From: Verrucomicrobiales bacterium
GTDB taxonomy: Bacteria; Verrucomicrobiota; Verrucomicrobiia; Verrucomicrobiales; DEV007
Assembly: GCA_021648365.1 (NCBI GenBank)
Contig: JAKISY010000082.1
Span: forward strand, 1 to 20,548
Reading direction: 5' to 3'
Length of the DNA stretch: 20,548 nt
Shown here: positions 6,000-14,517 of the stretch, in pieces
Layout: every line of letters starts with the position of its first letter
How positions within the stretch are numbered: the stretch's first letter is position 1
Position numbers and translations under genes: made by a program
Notes under the pieces: model-generated
Told to the model about the DNA's origin: nothing
What the model saw: only the letters and a program-made list of their open reading frames with translations
Databases searched by the model: none

Positions 6000-6249
6000 A
6001 TAGATAAGGAGCTTGGAAATAAAATAAATGGGTAACACTACATGGGAACCGTGAATATTTGGCCCCGCCTGTCTGGTTGCGCTGTTGCTATGTTCCCATA
6101 TTCCTCCCATCCGATATGAGCGGATATAGGTAATCTCTCTAAAAGATTGTCCAAAATACCTTCGAAGTTGCCTAGTTCATACATAATGGCATCGGTTTGC
6201 CTGTGACTAGAAGCGATACTCCCAGTCAAATCACTCTAAAATAGAAGGT

Positions 6250-7674
6250 ATGAAAAAAAATGTATTAATAATAGCGCTGATGTTTTTTGCTGTAATTGCA
6301 ACAAACGCACAAACCCCTATTTTAAAATCAGGCATAAAGCTTGAGAATATAGGAAAAATAAAAACCCTCAAAGCATCTGAAATCAAAGAGTCGTATTTGG
6401 GTATTGGCTGCGAAGTGCTGGATCGCGATTTTGTCAACTATGATAGCTACAAGGAGTATCTGGGGGACTTGGGAGTTAAACATGCTCGATTTCAGAGTGG
6501 ATGGGCTAAAACCGAAAAGCAGAAAGGGGTATATGATTTTGCATGGCTTGATACAGTCATTGATGATTGTCGCGGGCGCAGTATTCAGCCATGGATCAAT
6601 ATTGTTTATGGTAATTCTATTTATGGAGGCGGTGGAGATATGCAGTCTTCGAGCAGTATTCCTACTTCGGAGGTAGCTTTGCAGGCTTGGGATAAATACG
6701 TGCGCACTTTGGTGAATCATTTCCGCACACGGAATTTTGAGTGGGAGATTTGGAATGAAATTGACCACCACATATATAAAGGCTCAACCGCAGAAGAGTA
6801 TGCCGTTTTTTTTATCCGCACAGCCGAGGTCATCCGAGAAGTCCAGCCTGAGGGGAAAATCATTGCTTTAGCTTTGACTTTTCCTGGGGCTACCGAGTTT
6901 GTTAGAGGGTTTCTAGATAGCATGAAAGAAAAAGGGAAGCTTCACTTGATCGACAAGGTCTCGTTCCATGGCTACCCCAAAAACCCGGATGCTGATTTAA
7001 AAAAGACACAGGAGCTTATTGATTTACTAAAACAATATGATGAGCGGATTGTTGCTTTCCAGGGGGAAACCGGTTGTCCATCCACTGAGGCGGACTGGAA
7101 ACGTCCCTACACGGAACTGACGCAGGCAAAATGGGACTTAAGGCGGGCATTGTCTCATATCGGTCGGGGTATAAGGTTTAGCTTGTTCACGATTTCCGAC
7201 TTCAGTTATCTTGGTGATAAACTTAATACAAAGGGTAAACTCAAAGTCGATAAAAACATGAACGTTGTTTACGCCAAGCAATCGTATTACGCATACCAAA
7301 ACCTGACATCGCTTTTTGATAGTTCGCTTAAGGCAACTGACCCTGAAGCTTTATCGATTAAGGTGGACAGCAATTCAGTTGTTTATGCTTTTGTGGGTGA
7401 AAATAATAATCTTTCCGTTGTTGCTTATTGGAATTCGAAAAATCCACCTTCTAAAAGCCTAGCAACACGGGATTTTTTACTAACAATACAGCGGGCTAAA
7501 ATTAAATCTCCTGTGTTGGTAGATGTTAGAACAGGGATGGTTTATCAATTGCCAGAATCAAACATCAAAAATGTTGGAAAGGGTGTGGAGTATAAAGTTC
7601 CAGTTTATGATTCGCCCATGATTCTCTGTGGGAAAGAGTTTCTCGAAAAAAGGGGGCTACTGAAATTTGATTAG
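6250..7674 (+). CDS. Exported clan-A glycoside hydrolase (GH39/GH5-like TIM barrel)
   Basis: The 474-residue protein opens with a signal peptide (MKKN, hydrophobic core 5-16, cleavage likely after ATNAQ near 21), so it acts outside the cytoplasm. The body reads as a (beta/alpha)8 barrel. WEIWNEID puts the acid/base glutamate at E170, and FQGETG puts the likely nucleophile at E273; both lie at strand ends as expected for retaining clan-A glycosidases. SFHGYP (238-243) is another barrel-strand motif of this clan. A C-terminal beta domain (about 355-474) completes it. The exact family and substrate cannot be read from the sequence. The gene is clearly richer in A and T than its neighbours, and its N-terminus looks like those of Bacteroidota secreted proteins, which suggests transfer. 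No polysaccharide-utilisation partners lie beside it. Confidence 0.8.
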   Translation: MKKNVLIIALMFFAVIATNAQTPILKSGIKLENIGKIKTLKASEIKESYLGIGCEVLDRDFVNYDSYKEYLGDLGVKHARFQSGWAKTEKQKGVYDFAWLDTVIDDCRGRSIQPWINIVYGNSIYGGGGDMQSSSSIPTSEVALQAWDKYVRTLVNHFRTRNFEWEIWNEIDHHIYKGSTAEEYAVFFIRTAEVIREVQPEGKIIALALTFPGATEFVRGFLDSMKEKGKLHLIDKVSFHGYPKNPDADLKKTQELIDLLKQYDERIVAFQGETGCPSTEADWKRPYTELTQAKWDLRRALSHIGRGIRFSLFTISDFSYLGDKLNTKGKLKVDKNMNVVYAKQSYYAYQNLTSLFDSSLKATDPEALSIKVDSNSVVYAFVGENNNLSVVAYWNSKNPPSKSLATRDFLLTIQRAKIKSPVLVDVRTGMVYQLPESNIKNVGKGVEYKVPVYDSPMILCGKEFLEKRGLLKFD

Positions 7675-7762
7675 ACTACCTTTTTACGAATCTTCATTTG
7701 CTATGGAAATACTTACATTCGACACTAGGCGTTGTCGTGCTTAGTTGTCAGTTTCCATATCC

Positions 7763-9010
7763 ATGAATACCAGTTTGCTCAAACGCGGATTTCTTAGTCT
7801 CACGGTTGCCCAGTTTTTTGGAGCGGCAAATGATAACTTGCTGAAGACGCTGTTGGTGTTTTCTGTAGCGAGCGGGGGTATGTGGTATGGGCCACTTGGT
7901 GAGGGCGGCTCTGCCTATGTGGGATTGTGCCTTACTATTCCATTTATTTTGCTTTCTGGGTATGCAGGGCAACTGGCGGATCGTTATAGCAAACAGAAAA
8001 TATCACGCATCGTCAAGTTGGCGGAAATCGGCATTGCCTTGATTGCCTTCCTCGGTTTTTTTCTCGGAAACTTGTGGTTGGCGTTAAGTGCTATGCTGTT
8101 GCTTGCCATTCAAAGTGCGTTTTTTGGTCCTGCTAAATATGGTTTGATTCCGGAATTAGTGGATGACAAGGATCTGTGTCAGGCGAATGGCTTCATCAAT
8201 ATGTCGACCAATATCGCGGTGATCACGGGCACTTTATTGGCGGGACCTGTCTATGATTCTTTTCAAGGAGCTGGAGGTGAGGCGTCAGGATCTAGCGCTT
8301 CCACCATTGCGATGTTGATTTTGGCAGTATTGGGTTGGGGCGCGATTTTGTTCATGCCTAAAATGAAGGCGATGAATCCTAAGCTTAAATTTTGTTGGAA
8401 TCCTTTTAGTATCTATTTTGGAGCTTTGAAGGATATGCGTAAAACGCATTTACTGACCGTCGCTATTGCCTGGGCTTCTTTTTATATGATAGGCATGATG
8501 GCTTTATTGATCTTGCCTGAATACAAGGATTTGCTGGGGATCACGGCGACTAAAGCAAGTTACCTCATGGGCATCATGGGTCTTGCTATTGGCATTGGCA
8601 GCGTGATGGCAGGTTTCATGTCGAGGAAGAAGATTCAACCCAAGCTGATTCCTCTAGGCGCGGCTGGCATGACGGTGTTTTTTGCTTTGTTGGGAGTGAT
8701 GCAACCTGAATTCAAAATGGTGGCGGTATTCATTGCTGGGGCTGGGGTGTTTGCGGGGTTTTATATTATCCCGTTGCAAGCCTTGTTGCAGAAGCTTTCT
8801 CCTGATGGCGAACGCGGGCGCTTTTTAGGAACTGCCAATGCGCTGTCCTTTGCCTGCAGTACGATAGGGTCTCTCGTTTTTCTGCTTGCTCGCGCTGAGT
8901 TTGGAATGGCACCTAATCGGGTCTTTTTGATTTGCGCTGGCCTGGCTTTTTTGGGGACGACGGTGCTGCTTTGGATGTTAACTCGGCTGGTTCGCCAGAA
9001 GGTGATTTGA
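7763..9010 (+). CDS. MFS transporter, LplT-like (lysophospholipid transporter family)
   Basis: The 415-residue integral membrane protein has about 12 hydrophobic segments. The N-terminus FFGAANDNLLKTLL and the loop QLADRYSKQ after the second helix (the MFS motif A position) fit the major facilitator fold. FFGPAKYGLIPELV followed by LCQANG and a GTLLAG segment are typical of the LplT branch, which flips lysophospholipids inward for re-acylation by acyl-ACP synthetase. No acyltransferase partner is adjacent, so transport of lysophospholipid is a family-level inference. The frame can be extended to TTG 7745, but I prefer ATG 7763, which gives a short N-terminus before helix 1. It follows the glycosidase by 88 bases on the same strand with no functional link evident. 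Confidence 0.8.
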   Translation: MNTSLLKRGFLSLTVAQFFGAANDNLLKTLLVFSVASGGMWYGPLGEGGSAYVGLCLTIPFILLSGYAGQLADRYSKQKISRIVKLAEIGIALIAFLGFFLGNLWLALSAMLLLAIQSAFFGPAKYGLIPELVDDKDLCQANGFINMSTNIAVITGTLLAGPVYDSFQGAGGEASGSSASTIAMLILAVLGWGAILFMPKMKAMNPKLKFCWNPFSIYFGALKDMRKTHLLTVAIAWASFYMIGMMALLILPEYKDLLGITATKASYLMGIMGLAIGIGSVMAGFMSRKKIQPKLIPLGAAGMTVFFALLGVMQPEFKMVAVFIAGAGVFAGFYIIPLQALLQKLSPDGERGRFLGTANALSFACSTIGSLVFLLARAEFGMAPNRVFLICAGLAFLGTTVLLWMLTRLVRQKVI

Positions 9011-9056
9011 TGGGGGCGGTGCCTGTCTCTTCTTTGATTTTATTTAAACCACTGAT

Positions 9057-9084
9057 GGGCACTGATTAACACTGATGGGGGAGA
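9057..9084 (+). repeat. 28-bp repeat copy 1
   Basis: GGGCACTGATTAACACTGAT followed by GGGGGAGA matches 9271-9298 at 27 of 28 bases. CACTGAT recurs inside it at about 11-base spacing. Confidence 0.75.
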
Positions 9085-9270
9085 GGGAAGTGTGACAGCT
9101 ATGATGGGAGTCGCTAAATTCGAGAGTGAAATTAAAATATCAAGGAAGTCTCACGTGAACACACGAATTAAGAGGAGATTTTAGAATTAAAAAACTTTGT
9201 TTTTTCATGCCTTTGTGTGAAAGACGCATTTGCATCACGATGCTAAGCCATTTGATTGAGCCGCCTGAAT

Positions 9271-9298
9271 GGGCGCTGATTAACACTGATGGGGGAGA
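9271..9298 (+). repeat. 28-bp repeat copy 2
   Basis: It differs from copy 1 at 9057 by one base (G for A at position 5) and lies 214 bases downstream in the same orientation. Confidence 0.75.
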
Positions 9299-9324
9299 AA
9301 ATATTTCAGCTTTGGTGGTGACCT

Positions 9325-9606
9325 TTAAGCTGAGACGTTTTTCTTATCGACGTCGGCGCGGAAGTTGGCGGCTTTGTCTTTTTTACAGCCGGAGGGGAGT
9401 TCGACGCAATCTTGGCAGGTGTTGAGCTCGATGCAGTTGGGGTCGCCTGCGAGGCGTCTGCGTTTGGCTTCTTGGGACATGGCGTAGGAGCCAATGCCAC
9501 CGATGATGAGGGTGCGCATGCCGATGGCAAAAAATTGTCGCCGAGCTGGAGCAGTAGCTTTGGGAGTGGTGGTGCTTGAGGGGGCAGAGTCGTTATCGTT
9601 GTTCAT
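9325..9606 (-). CDS. Small membrane-anchored protein with a four-cysteine motif
   Basis: The 93-residue protein has a polar Ser/Thr/Pro-rich start, then ARRQFFAIGMRTLIIGGIGSYA (21-42), a twin-arginine segment followed by a hydrophobic stretch. After a basic patch (KRRRL) comes a Cys cluster C58-x5-C64-x2-C67-x6-C74. The spacing could bind an iron-sulfur cluster or zinc, or form disulfides if exported. It lies 23 bases downstream of the NHL propeller gene and is probably in the same transcript. A twin-arginine start plus cysteines near a Fe-S operon suggests an exported redox-related protein, but I do not recognise a family. The overlapping frame at 9306-9530 on the same strand is a shadow. 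Confidence 0.7.
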   Translation of the reverse strand: MNNDNDSAPSSTTTPKATAPARRQFFAIGMRTLIIGGIGSYAMSQEAKRRRLAGDPNCIELNTCQDCVELPSGCKKDKAANFRADVDKKNVSA

Positions 9607-9629
9607 GGGAATTTTCTTGGGTGAAGGGG

Positions 9630-10700
9630 TTAGGCTGTTTCTGCGGTTGCAGCGGTTTCTGTTTTGGGGGTGAAGGGGCGCACGACCATGCGGAAAGGGT
9701 CGAGAACTAAGACGCGTCCAGATGCTTCGATGGCGACATCAAAACCTGCACCGACGCTGCAATCGCCGCAGGCGCGTTTGGCGAGTTCTTTGTCATCGAT
9801 CAAGGTATCGGGACCGGCGACGGCTCCTTTGAATTTGCCTTCGGCGTCGTAGATGTTCACTCGGGCGAGACCTTTTTCACTGGTGATGAAGTCGCCATTG
9901 GGCATCATGGTGAAGTAGCAGGGATTGCAACAGCCACAGAAGCGGTCGATTTTCATCCCTGGACCTCCCCAAGAGGATCTGAACTCGCCTTCGAGAGAAT
10001 AGGTCTCGACACGCAAACGACCCGGATTAACAATCCGGAGTTGCTGATCTTCGGCAACGGTTAAGTCGAAGTAAGGGCTTGGCACGGCAAAACCTGGATT
10101 GTTTTTGCTTTCATCTTTTTCGCCAAAGAGGTCTTTCACTTCGCCAGTTTTGCGGTCGCAGATGAGCACTTTGCGATTGCCACCATCGGCTAGGTAGATG
10201 GCGCCTTCACTAACGGCGATAGAGGTCAGGTAGGTGCGTCGCGGGAGCTTGGGGGACTGCCATTGTTCTTTGCCGTCAAAATCATAGACAGTGAATTCTT
10301 TGGCGGTGCCGACGATAAGTTCGCCTTGTTGGGTGACCAGCATGCAGTGCGGGTTGCCGTTGATGTTGAATTCCGATTCGACTTTTCCTTCAGCGTTGAA
10401 AATTTTCACCGATTTGTCACCTGCCACCGCAAAACGGCCGTCGGGCATGGCTTCGATGCGTTTGACTCGATCGAAGCCGGTGGTGATGTGCTCTTGCGCA
10501 TCGTAGAGCAATAATTCGGGATCGGTGTTCTCGAATTTACTGATGTCGTATACAAAACGACTGTCGAGTGCCGTAGGCACTGGTTTCCGGATTTGACTAG
10601 GGCTTTGGAACTTACGCGCCACCCATCCAGCTGCGCCACCCATTCCGAGTAGCACCGCCCCTAACAATCCACGTCTTCCTAAGTCGGATTTCTCTCCCAT
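9630..10700 (-). CDS. NHL-type beta-propeller protein with twin-arginine-like N-terminus and Cys cluster
   Basis: The start ATG at 10700 gives 356 residues; the frame can be extended to TTG 10715. The N-terminus has GRRGLLGAVLLGMGGAAGW (8-26), resembling a Tat signal or membrane anchor, so the propeller probably faces the periplasm. Repeated blade-like units such as MPDGRFAVAGDKSVKIFNAEG and MPNGDFITSEKGLARVNIYDAEG support an NHL/six-bladed propeller. Two Cys groups sit in late blades: C255-x-C257-C258-x2-C261 and C311-x2-C314. These are unusual for an NHL protein and could bind a metal or cluster. It is transcribed divergently from the PQQ propeller gene, sharing a 190-bp control region, which ties it to the redox operon. 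Confidence 0.82.
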   Translation of the reverse strand: MGEKSDLGRRGLLGAVLLGMGGAAGWVARKFQSPSQIRKPVPTALDSRFVYDISKFENTDPELLLYDAQEHITTGFDRVKRIEAMPDGRFAVAGDKSVKIFNAEGKVESEFNINGNPHCMLVTQQGELIVGTAKEFTVYDFDGKEQWQSPKLPRRTYLTSIAVSEGAIYLADGGNRKVLICDRKTGEVKDLFGEKDESKNNPGFAVPSPYFDLTVAEDQQLRIVNPGRLRVETYSLEGEFRSSWGGPGMKIDRFCGCCNPCYFTMMPNGDFITSEKGLARVNIYDAEGKFKGAVAGPDTLIDDKELAKRACGDCSVGAGFDVAIEASGRVLVLDPFRMVVRPFTPKTETAATAETA

Positions 10701-10715
10701 AATATTAGCCAGCAA

Positions 10716-10891
10716 TAGCAGTTCTAGGTAATGTTCACCCTAAATCGGCTGTTGTCATCCAAAAAAGGGGGCGCAAATACGGCATGCAGGATGCGTATTG
10801 TTGTGTATATTATTTATGCCTGCTGTTCCGACAAGAAATTCTTGACGGACTCTGTCATGACGCGAGGAAGGCGGCGGGCAATGGAACATGA
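10716..10891. promoter_or_regulatory. Divergent control region of the redox locus
   Basis: The two arms of the locus start head to head across this segment. It has an AT-rich core (TTGTGTATATTATTTATGCC, 10801-10820) suited to promoter melting. CAAGAA-A-TTCTTG (10832-10844) is a 6-1-6 palindrome, a plausible regulator site. I cannot place -35/-10 pairs with confidence. Confidence 0.45.
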
Positions 10892-12388
10892 ATGCATAAG
10901 GCATTTTCCCTTGTAAACCCCATGGATCGATTTGGACAACAACAACTAGTTTTAGCCATCATCGGTATGATGTCGCTGATGGCTGGCGGATTTCTCTTTC
11001 TACTTTTCAAAAGCCCTGCGTCGGTGCCTGCGCCTAAGCGCCTGACGGACTACGCTGCTGAGCGTGCGGCGGGCACTTTGCCGGAAGAGCCTGGTTCGTC
11101 TAAGGCTGCGAAGGTGGTGGAGAAGGTCGATTTGAAAGGGGAGTTCACTAAGTTTGACGGTAAAGCGGGCAAGACGGTAGCAAATTGGCCTCATTTTCGT
11201 GGTGTAGATTACAACAACATTGTCGATAGCAAAGTGCCGCTAGCGACTTCGTGGCCGGAGGGAGGGCCGCCGAAGTTGTGGGAAATCGACCTTGGTGAGG
11301 GCTATGCTGGAGCGGCGGTATGGCAGGGGCTTTTTTACATCAGTGATTATGATGATGAAAAAAAGGGCGATGTGCTGCGTTGTTTTTCTTTTGAGGATGG
11401 CAAGGAGGTGTGGAGTCATTTCTACAAAAATCCGATTAAGGCAAATCACGGTTATTCTAGGACGGTGCCTGCGATTACTCAGGATTATATCGTTTCGATG
11501 GGGCCGGCCTGTCATGTGGTGTGTTTGAAGCGGGAGACGGGTGATTTTGTGTGGGGCATTGACCTGAAGGCGGACTACAGTACGACGGTGCCGTTGTGGT
11601 ACACGGGGCAGTGTCCGCTGATCGACGGCACTACGGCGATCCTTTCGCCGGGTGGCAAGGCTTTGATGATGGGGGTGGATCTTGAGACCGGTGATGTGCT
11701 GTGGGAGACGCCTAATTCGGAAGGTTGGAAGATGTCTCATTCGTCGATCATGCCGATGACGATGATGGGTAAAAAAATGTATGTTTACATGGCGATCGGC
11801 GGGGTGATCGGGGTATCTGCTGAGGATGGTGATCGGGGTGCGCTGCTGTGGAAGACGAATAAGTGGACCCATTCGGTGACTTCGCCTTCGCCGGTGAAGG
11901 TCGATGATAATCGGATTTTTCTCACGGTGGGTTACGGTGGAGGCAGCATGATGTTGGGTTTGAAAAAAGAGGGGGATAAGTTTGTTGCGGAGCCGATTTA
12001 TGAATTAGAAAAAACGGTGTTCGCCTGTGAGCAGCAGACGCCGATTTTTTCTCAAGAGCATCTGTATGCTATCCTGCCTAAAGATGCGGCGGCGAGCCGT
12101 GGTCAGTTTGTCTGCATGAATCCAGAGGGTAAGGTGGTGTGGAGCAGTGGCAAGACCAACAGATTTGGTTTGGGTCCGTTTTTGTTGGCAAACGATGTGT
12201 TTTATATCCTCGATGATCACGGGGAGCTGACGATGATCAAAAAATCGCTGACGGGATATGAACAACTCGCGCATGCGGAGGTCATAGAACATGGTCACGA
12301 TGCCTGGGGGCCGATGGTCTTAGTCGATGGCAAACTCATTTTAAGGGACTCGAAAAGGATGATATGCCTCGATGTTTCCAAGCAGTAA
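10892..12388 (+). CDS. Membrane-anchored PQQ-like beta-propeller protein
   Basis: The 498-residue protein starts with one hydrophobic helix (about 19-39), followed by a Pro/Ala-rich linker to about 95, then a WD40/PQQ-type propeller to the C-terminus. Blades show the tryptophan-docking pattern, for example GKEVWSHF, GDFVWGID, GDVLWETP, GKVVWSSG. WPHFRG (about 100-105) is the usual opening of these PQQ-like proteins (outer-membrane BamB-like folds). No alcohol dehydrogenase catalytic domain or heme c motif is present, so it probably acts as a scaffold or sensor and not as a quinoprotein enzyme. The helix orientation suggests a periplasmic propeller. An alternative start is ATG 10922 (MDRFGQQQ), and neither start has a Shine-Dalgarno. 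It is the first gene of the rightward operon, 19 bases before the NapG-like gene. Confidence 0.85.
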   Translation: MHKAFSLVNPMDRFGQQQLVLAIIGMMSLMAGGFLFLLFKSPASVPAPKRLTDYAAERAAGTLPEEPGSSKAAKVVEKVDLKGEFTKFDGKAGKTVANWPHFRGVDYNNIVDSKVPLATSWPEGGPPKLWEIDLGEGYAGAAVWQGLFYISDYDDEKKGDVLRCFSFEDGKEVWSHFYKNPIKANHGYSRTVPAITQDYIVSMGPACHVVCLKRETGDFVWGIDLKADYSTTVPLWYTGQCPLIDGTTAILSPGGKALMMGVDLETGDVLWETPNSEGWKMSHSSIMPMTMMGKKMYVYMAIGGVIGVSAEDGDRGALLWKTNKWTHSVTSPSPVKVDDNRIFLTVGYGGGSMMLGLKKEGDKFVAEPIYELEKTVFACEQQTPIFSQEHLYAILPKDAAASRGQFVCMNPEGKVVWSSGKTNRFGLGPFLLANDVFYILDDHGELTMIKKSLTGYEQLAHAEVIEHGHDAWGPMVLVDGKLILRDSKRMICLDVSKQ

Positions 12389-12407
12389 TCAATAACATTC
12401 AATAGAG

Positions 12408-13037
12408 ATGGCTGAGTTAGTAAAAGAACCTGAAAAAATCACCCGCTTCACTTTTCTCAGAAATGGGATGCGGGCGTTTGTGGGATTGATGTTGGGCGTG
12501 GTAGGTGGCTGGACGGCTTTTGGCGCGCGTAAGAAAAATACGGTGTGGCAGATCGATCCGATGAAGTGTGTGCAGTGCGAACATTGCTCGACTTCCTGTG
12601 TGGTATCGCCGTCGGCGGTGAAGTGTGTGCAGTCGTATTCGATTTGTGGGTACTGCCAGTTGTGTTTTGGTTATTTTCAGCCAGAAGCTCCGGAGTTGAC
12701 TTCGGCGGCGGAGAATCAGTTGTGTCCGACGGATGCGATCGAGCGGGTTTTTGTCGAGGATCCTTATTGGGAATACAATATCCTTGAGGATCGTTGCATC
12801 GGTTGTGCGAAGTGTATTCAGCCCTGCGAGATGTTTGGCAATGCATCTTTTTATCTGCAAGTGAGGCACGATGTGTGTGTGAACTGCAATAACTGTTCGA
12901 TTGCGATGCAGTGTCCGTCTGATGCGTGGGTGCGATTACCTGCTGACAAACCTTATATGCTGAAACACAAACAGGCTTATCCGATGGAGCCACAGATTGA
13001 GTTATCTCTAACGGCTCATTTACCCAAAAGAAAATGA
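12408..13037 (+). CDS. NapG/MauM-like membrane-anchored polyferredoxin
   Basis: The 209-residue protein has a single hydrophobic segment (about 22-39) after a short basic N-terminus, placing the rest probably in the periplasm. The remainder is packed with cysteines: C54-x2-C57-x2-C60-x3-C64, C73 with C80-x2-C83-x2-C86, C106-Pro, C130-x2-C133-x2-C136-x3-C140, and C157-x2-C160-x2-C163-x5-C169-Pro. This fits about four [4Fe-4S] clusters, as in NapG. In nitrate respiration NapG and NapH relay electrons between quinol and periplasmic partners; here the next gene is NapH-like and overlaps by four bases (ATGA), so the pair is likely a coupled unit. No napA, napB or napC lies in the window, so a role other than nitrate reduction is likely. 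Confidence 0.85.
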   Translation: MAELVKEPEKITRFTFLRNGMRAFVGLMLGVVGGWTAFGARKKNTVWQIDPMKCVQCEHCSTSCVVSPSAVKCVQSYSICGYCQLCFGYFQPEAPELTSAAENQLCPTDAIERVFVEDPYWEYNILEDRCIGCAKCIQPCEMFGNASFYLQVRHDVCVNCNNCSIAMQCPSDAWVRLPADKPYMLKHKQAYPMEPQIELSLTAHLPKRK

Positions 13038-14476
13038 GGCCTTTGACTTTCATATCCAAGCACCTCGCGGTGCTTTCTATTTTGTTGGTGGTGCTTGGCA
13101 ATGTGATGGCTGAGCCAGCGGCGGACGTGATGAACTTCCCACAACCGGAGTTCACCAGTGGTTATGATTTCCCCTTGACCACGGTGCCGGAGCCGACCAG
13201 CGATTTGCGTGAGTGGATCGATGTGGGGGTATTGTTCATTGTCTTGAGCATAGCTTCGTGGTTGGCGGTGAAACGTCGTTCGCGACGTGGTTTGTTCTGG
13301 GTGATGGTATTTTCCTTGGGTTATTTTGGTTTTTACAAACAGGGGTGTGTGTGTCCGATTGGCTCGATTCAGAATGTGGCGCTGAGTTTGTTCGATACCA
13401 ACTATGCGGTGCCGATGACGGTGACGATCTTTTTTGTGATGCCGCTGGTTTTTGCGTTATTGTTTGGGCGGGTGTTTTGTTCGTCGGTGTGTGCGTTGGG
13501 GGCGATTCAGGATTTGGTGGTGATCAAGCCGATTCAGTTACCCAAAAAACTGACCATGGCGTTGAGTATGATCCCGTATGTGTATCTGGGTTTGGCGATT
13601 CTTTTTGCCGCAACCAAAACAGGTTTTATCATTTGTCGCTACGACCCCTTCATTGGTTTTTTCCGTCTCAACGGCAATGCGCCTTACCTTTATCTCGGCG
13701 CGGGTTTTCTGATTGCGGGGACGTTTATCGCTCGTCCGTATTGTCGTTTTTTCTGTCCTTATGGTGTGCTGTTGGGTTTCATGTCACGCTTTGCTTGGAA
13801 GCATCTTACGATCACGCCGTCGAAGTGTATCGATTGTCGTTTGTGTGAGGTGTCGTGTCCTTTTGACTATATTGAGAAACCTAATACGGGTTTGGCGAGG
13901 GAGAATCGCCAGACAGGGGTGAAGCGACTCGGGCTACTTTTTGCGATGATGCCGGTGATGATTATTCTTGGTGGCTGGATTGGGCATCGCATGTCGATTC
14001 CTTTGTCGAGTTATAATAATACCGTGTTTTTAGCAGAGCAGGTGTTGGCGGAAAGAATCAATCCTGATCTGGAAGAGACCTTGGAAACCCAAACTTACCG
14101 TTCGATGGGGACGTCGGAAGATGAACTGATGAGCAATGCTATACGCATTCGCAAGATCATGAATATGGGGGGCTGGGTTCTGGGAGGTTTCCTTGGCTTG
14201 GTATTTAGTATCAAGTTGATTGGGCTGTCGGTATCGCGAGAGCAGAAGGATTATGAAGTGATCAAGCCAAGTTGTTTCAGTTGTGGTCGATGTTGTTCTT
14301 ATTGCCCGAGTGATGATATGCATCGCTTGAATTTCATGCCAGGCACTCCTACTTACAATGAGGCGATGTCTTTGCGCGATCCTGTTTATATTCCGCCCGA
14401 ACAAGACGGGAAAGGTGATGCGGAAGGGGAGGGAGATCCTGCCAAGAAAGGTGAGAAAAAGCCTGCTGCGGTGTGA
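13034..14476 (+). CDS. NapH/NosR-like integral membrane iron-sulfur protein
   Basis: The 480-residue protein begins with a signal-like hydrophobic segment (10-26) and has further membrane spans near 62-80, 86-101, 125-147, 175-193, 217-234, 299-316 and 378-398. It carries the CX3CP-type motifs of NosR/NapH: C149-x3-C153 and C237-x3-C241-Pro, plus QGCVCPIG (103-110). A ferredoxin motif C265-x2-C268-x2-C271-x3-C275-Pro and a second, C414-x2-C417-x2-C420...C424-Pro, would bind [4Fe-4S] clusters in soluble loops. It is longer than NapH (about 290) and lacks the NosR flavin domain. Its start overlaps the NapG-like stop, implying translational coupling. Its probable role is to pass electrons across the membrane between the cytoplasmic NADH module and the polyferredoxin; the direction is unknown. 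Confidence 0.87.
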   Translation: MRPLTFISKHLAVLSILLVVLGNVMAEPAADVMNFPQPEFTSGYDFPLTTVPEPTSDLREWIDVGVLFIVLSIASWLAVKRRSRRGLFWVMVFSLGYFGFYKQGCVCPIGSIQNVALSLFDTNYAVPMTVTIFFVMPLVFALLFGRVFCSSVCALGAIQDLVVIKPIQLPKKLTMALSMIPYVYLGLAILFAATKTGFIICRYDPFIGFFRLNGNAPYLYLGAGFLIAGTFIARPYCRFFCPYGVLLGFMSRFAWKHLTITPSKCIDCRLCEVSCPFDYIEKPNTGLARENRQTGVKRLGLLFAMMPVMIILGGWIGHRMSIPLSSYNNTVFLAEQVLAERINPDLEETLETQTYRSMGTSEDELMSNAIRIRKIMNMGGWVLGGFLGLVFSIKLIGLSVSREQKDYEVIKPSCFSCGRCCSYCPSDDMHRLNFMPGTPTYNEAMSLRDPVYIPPEQDGKGDAEGEGDPAKKGEKKPAAV

Positions 14477-14517
14477 GCCTGCGCATTTTGTGTGAATTTA
14501 TTTGAAGAGAAAATACG

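Larger units (their letters stand above)
9011..9324. other. Intergenic stretch with a short duplicated repeat
   Basis: No gene is supported here. The stretch separates convergent genes and contains two copies of a 28-bp repeat. A possible short frame at 9207-9425 has no coding features and overlaps the minus-strand gene. Confidence 0.6.

Noticed and set aside
6156..6251. Inverted repeat ATACCTTC (6156-6163) with GAAGGTAT (6244-6251) over the glycosidase start
   Set aside because: An 8-bp match 80 bases apart in AT-rich DNA is not surprising, and intervening structure is weak, so I do not claim a control element.
10892..12388. Quinoprotein alcohol dehydrogenase
   Set aside because: Only the propeller fold with Trp-docking repeats is visible; there is no heme c motif, adjacent disulfide or other recognised catalytic feature, and it is fixed to the membrane by one helix.
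12408..14476. Periplasmic nitrate reductase locus
   Set aside because: NapG-like and NapH-like genes are present, but napA, napB, napC and napD are not, and the downstream genes are NADH-linked.
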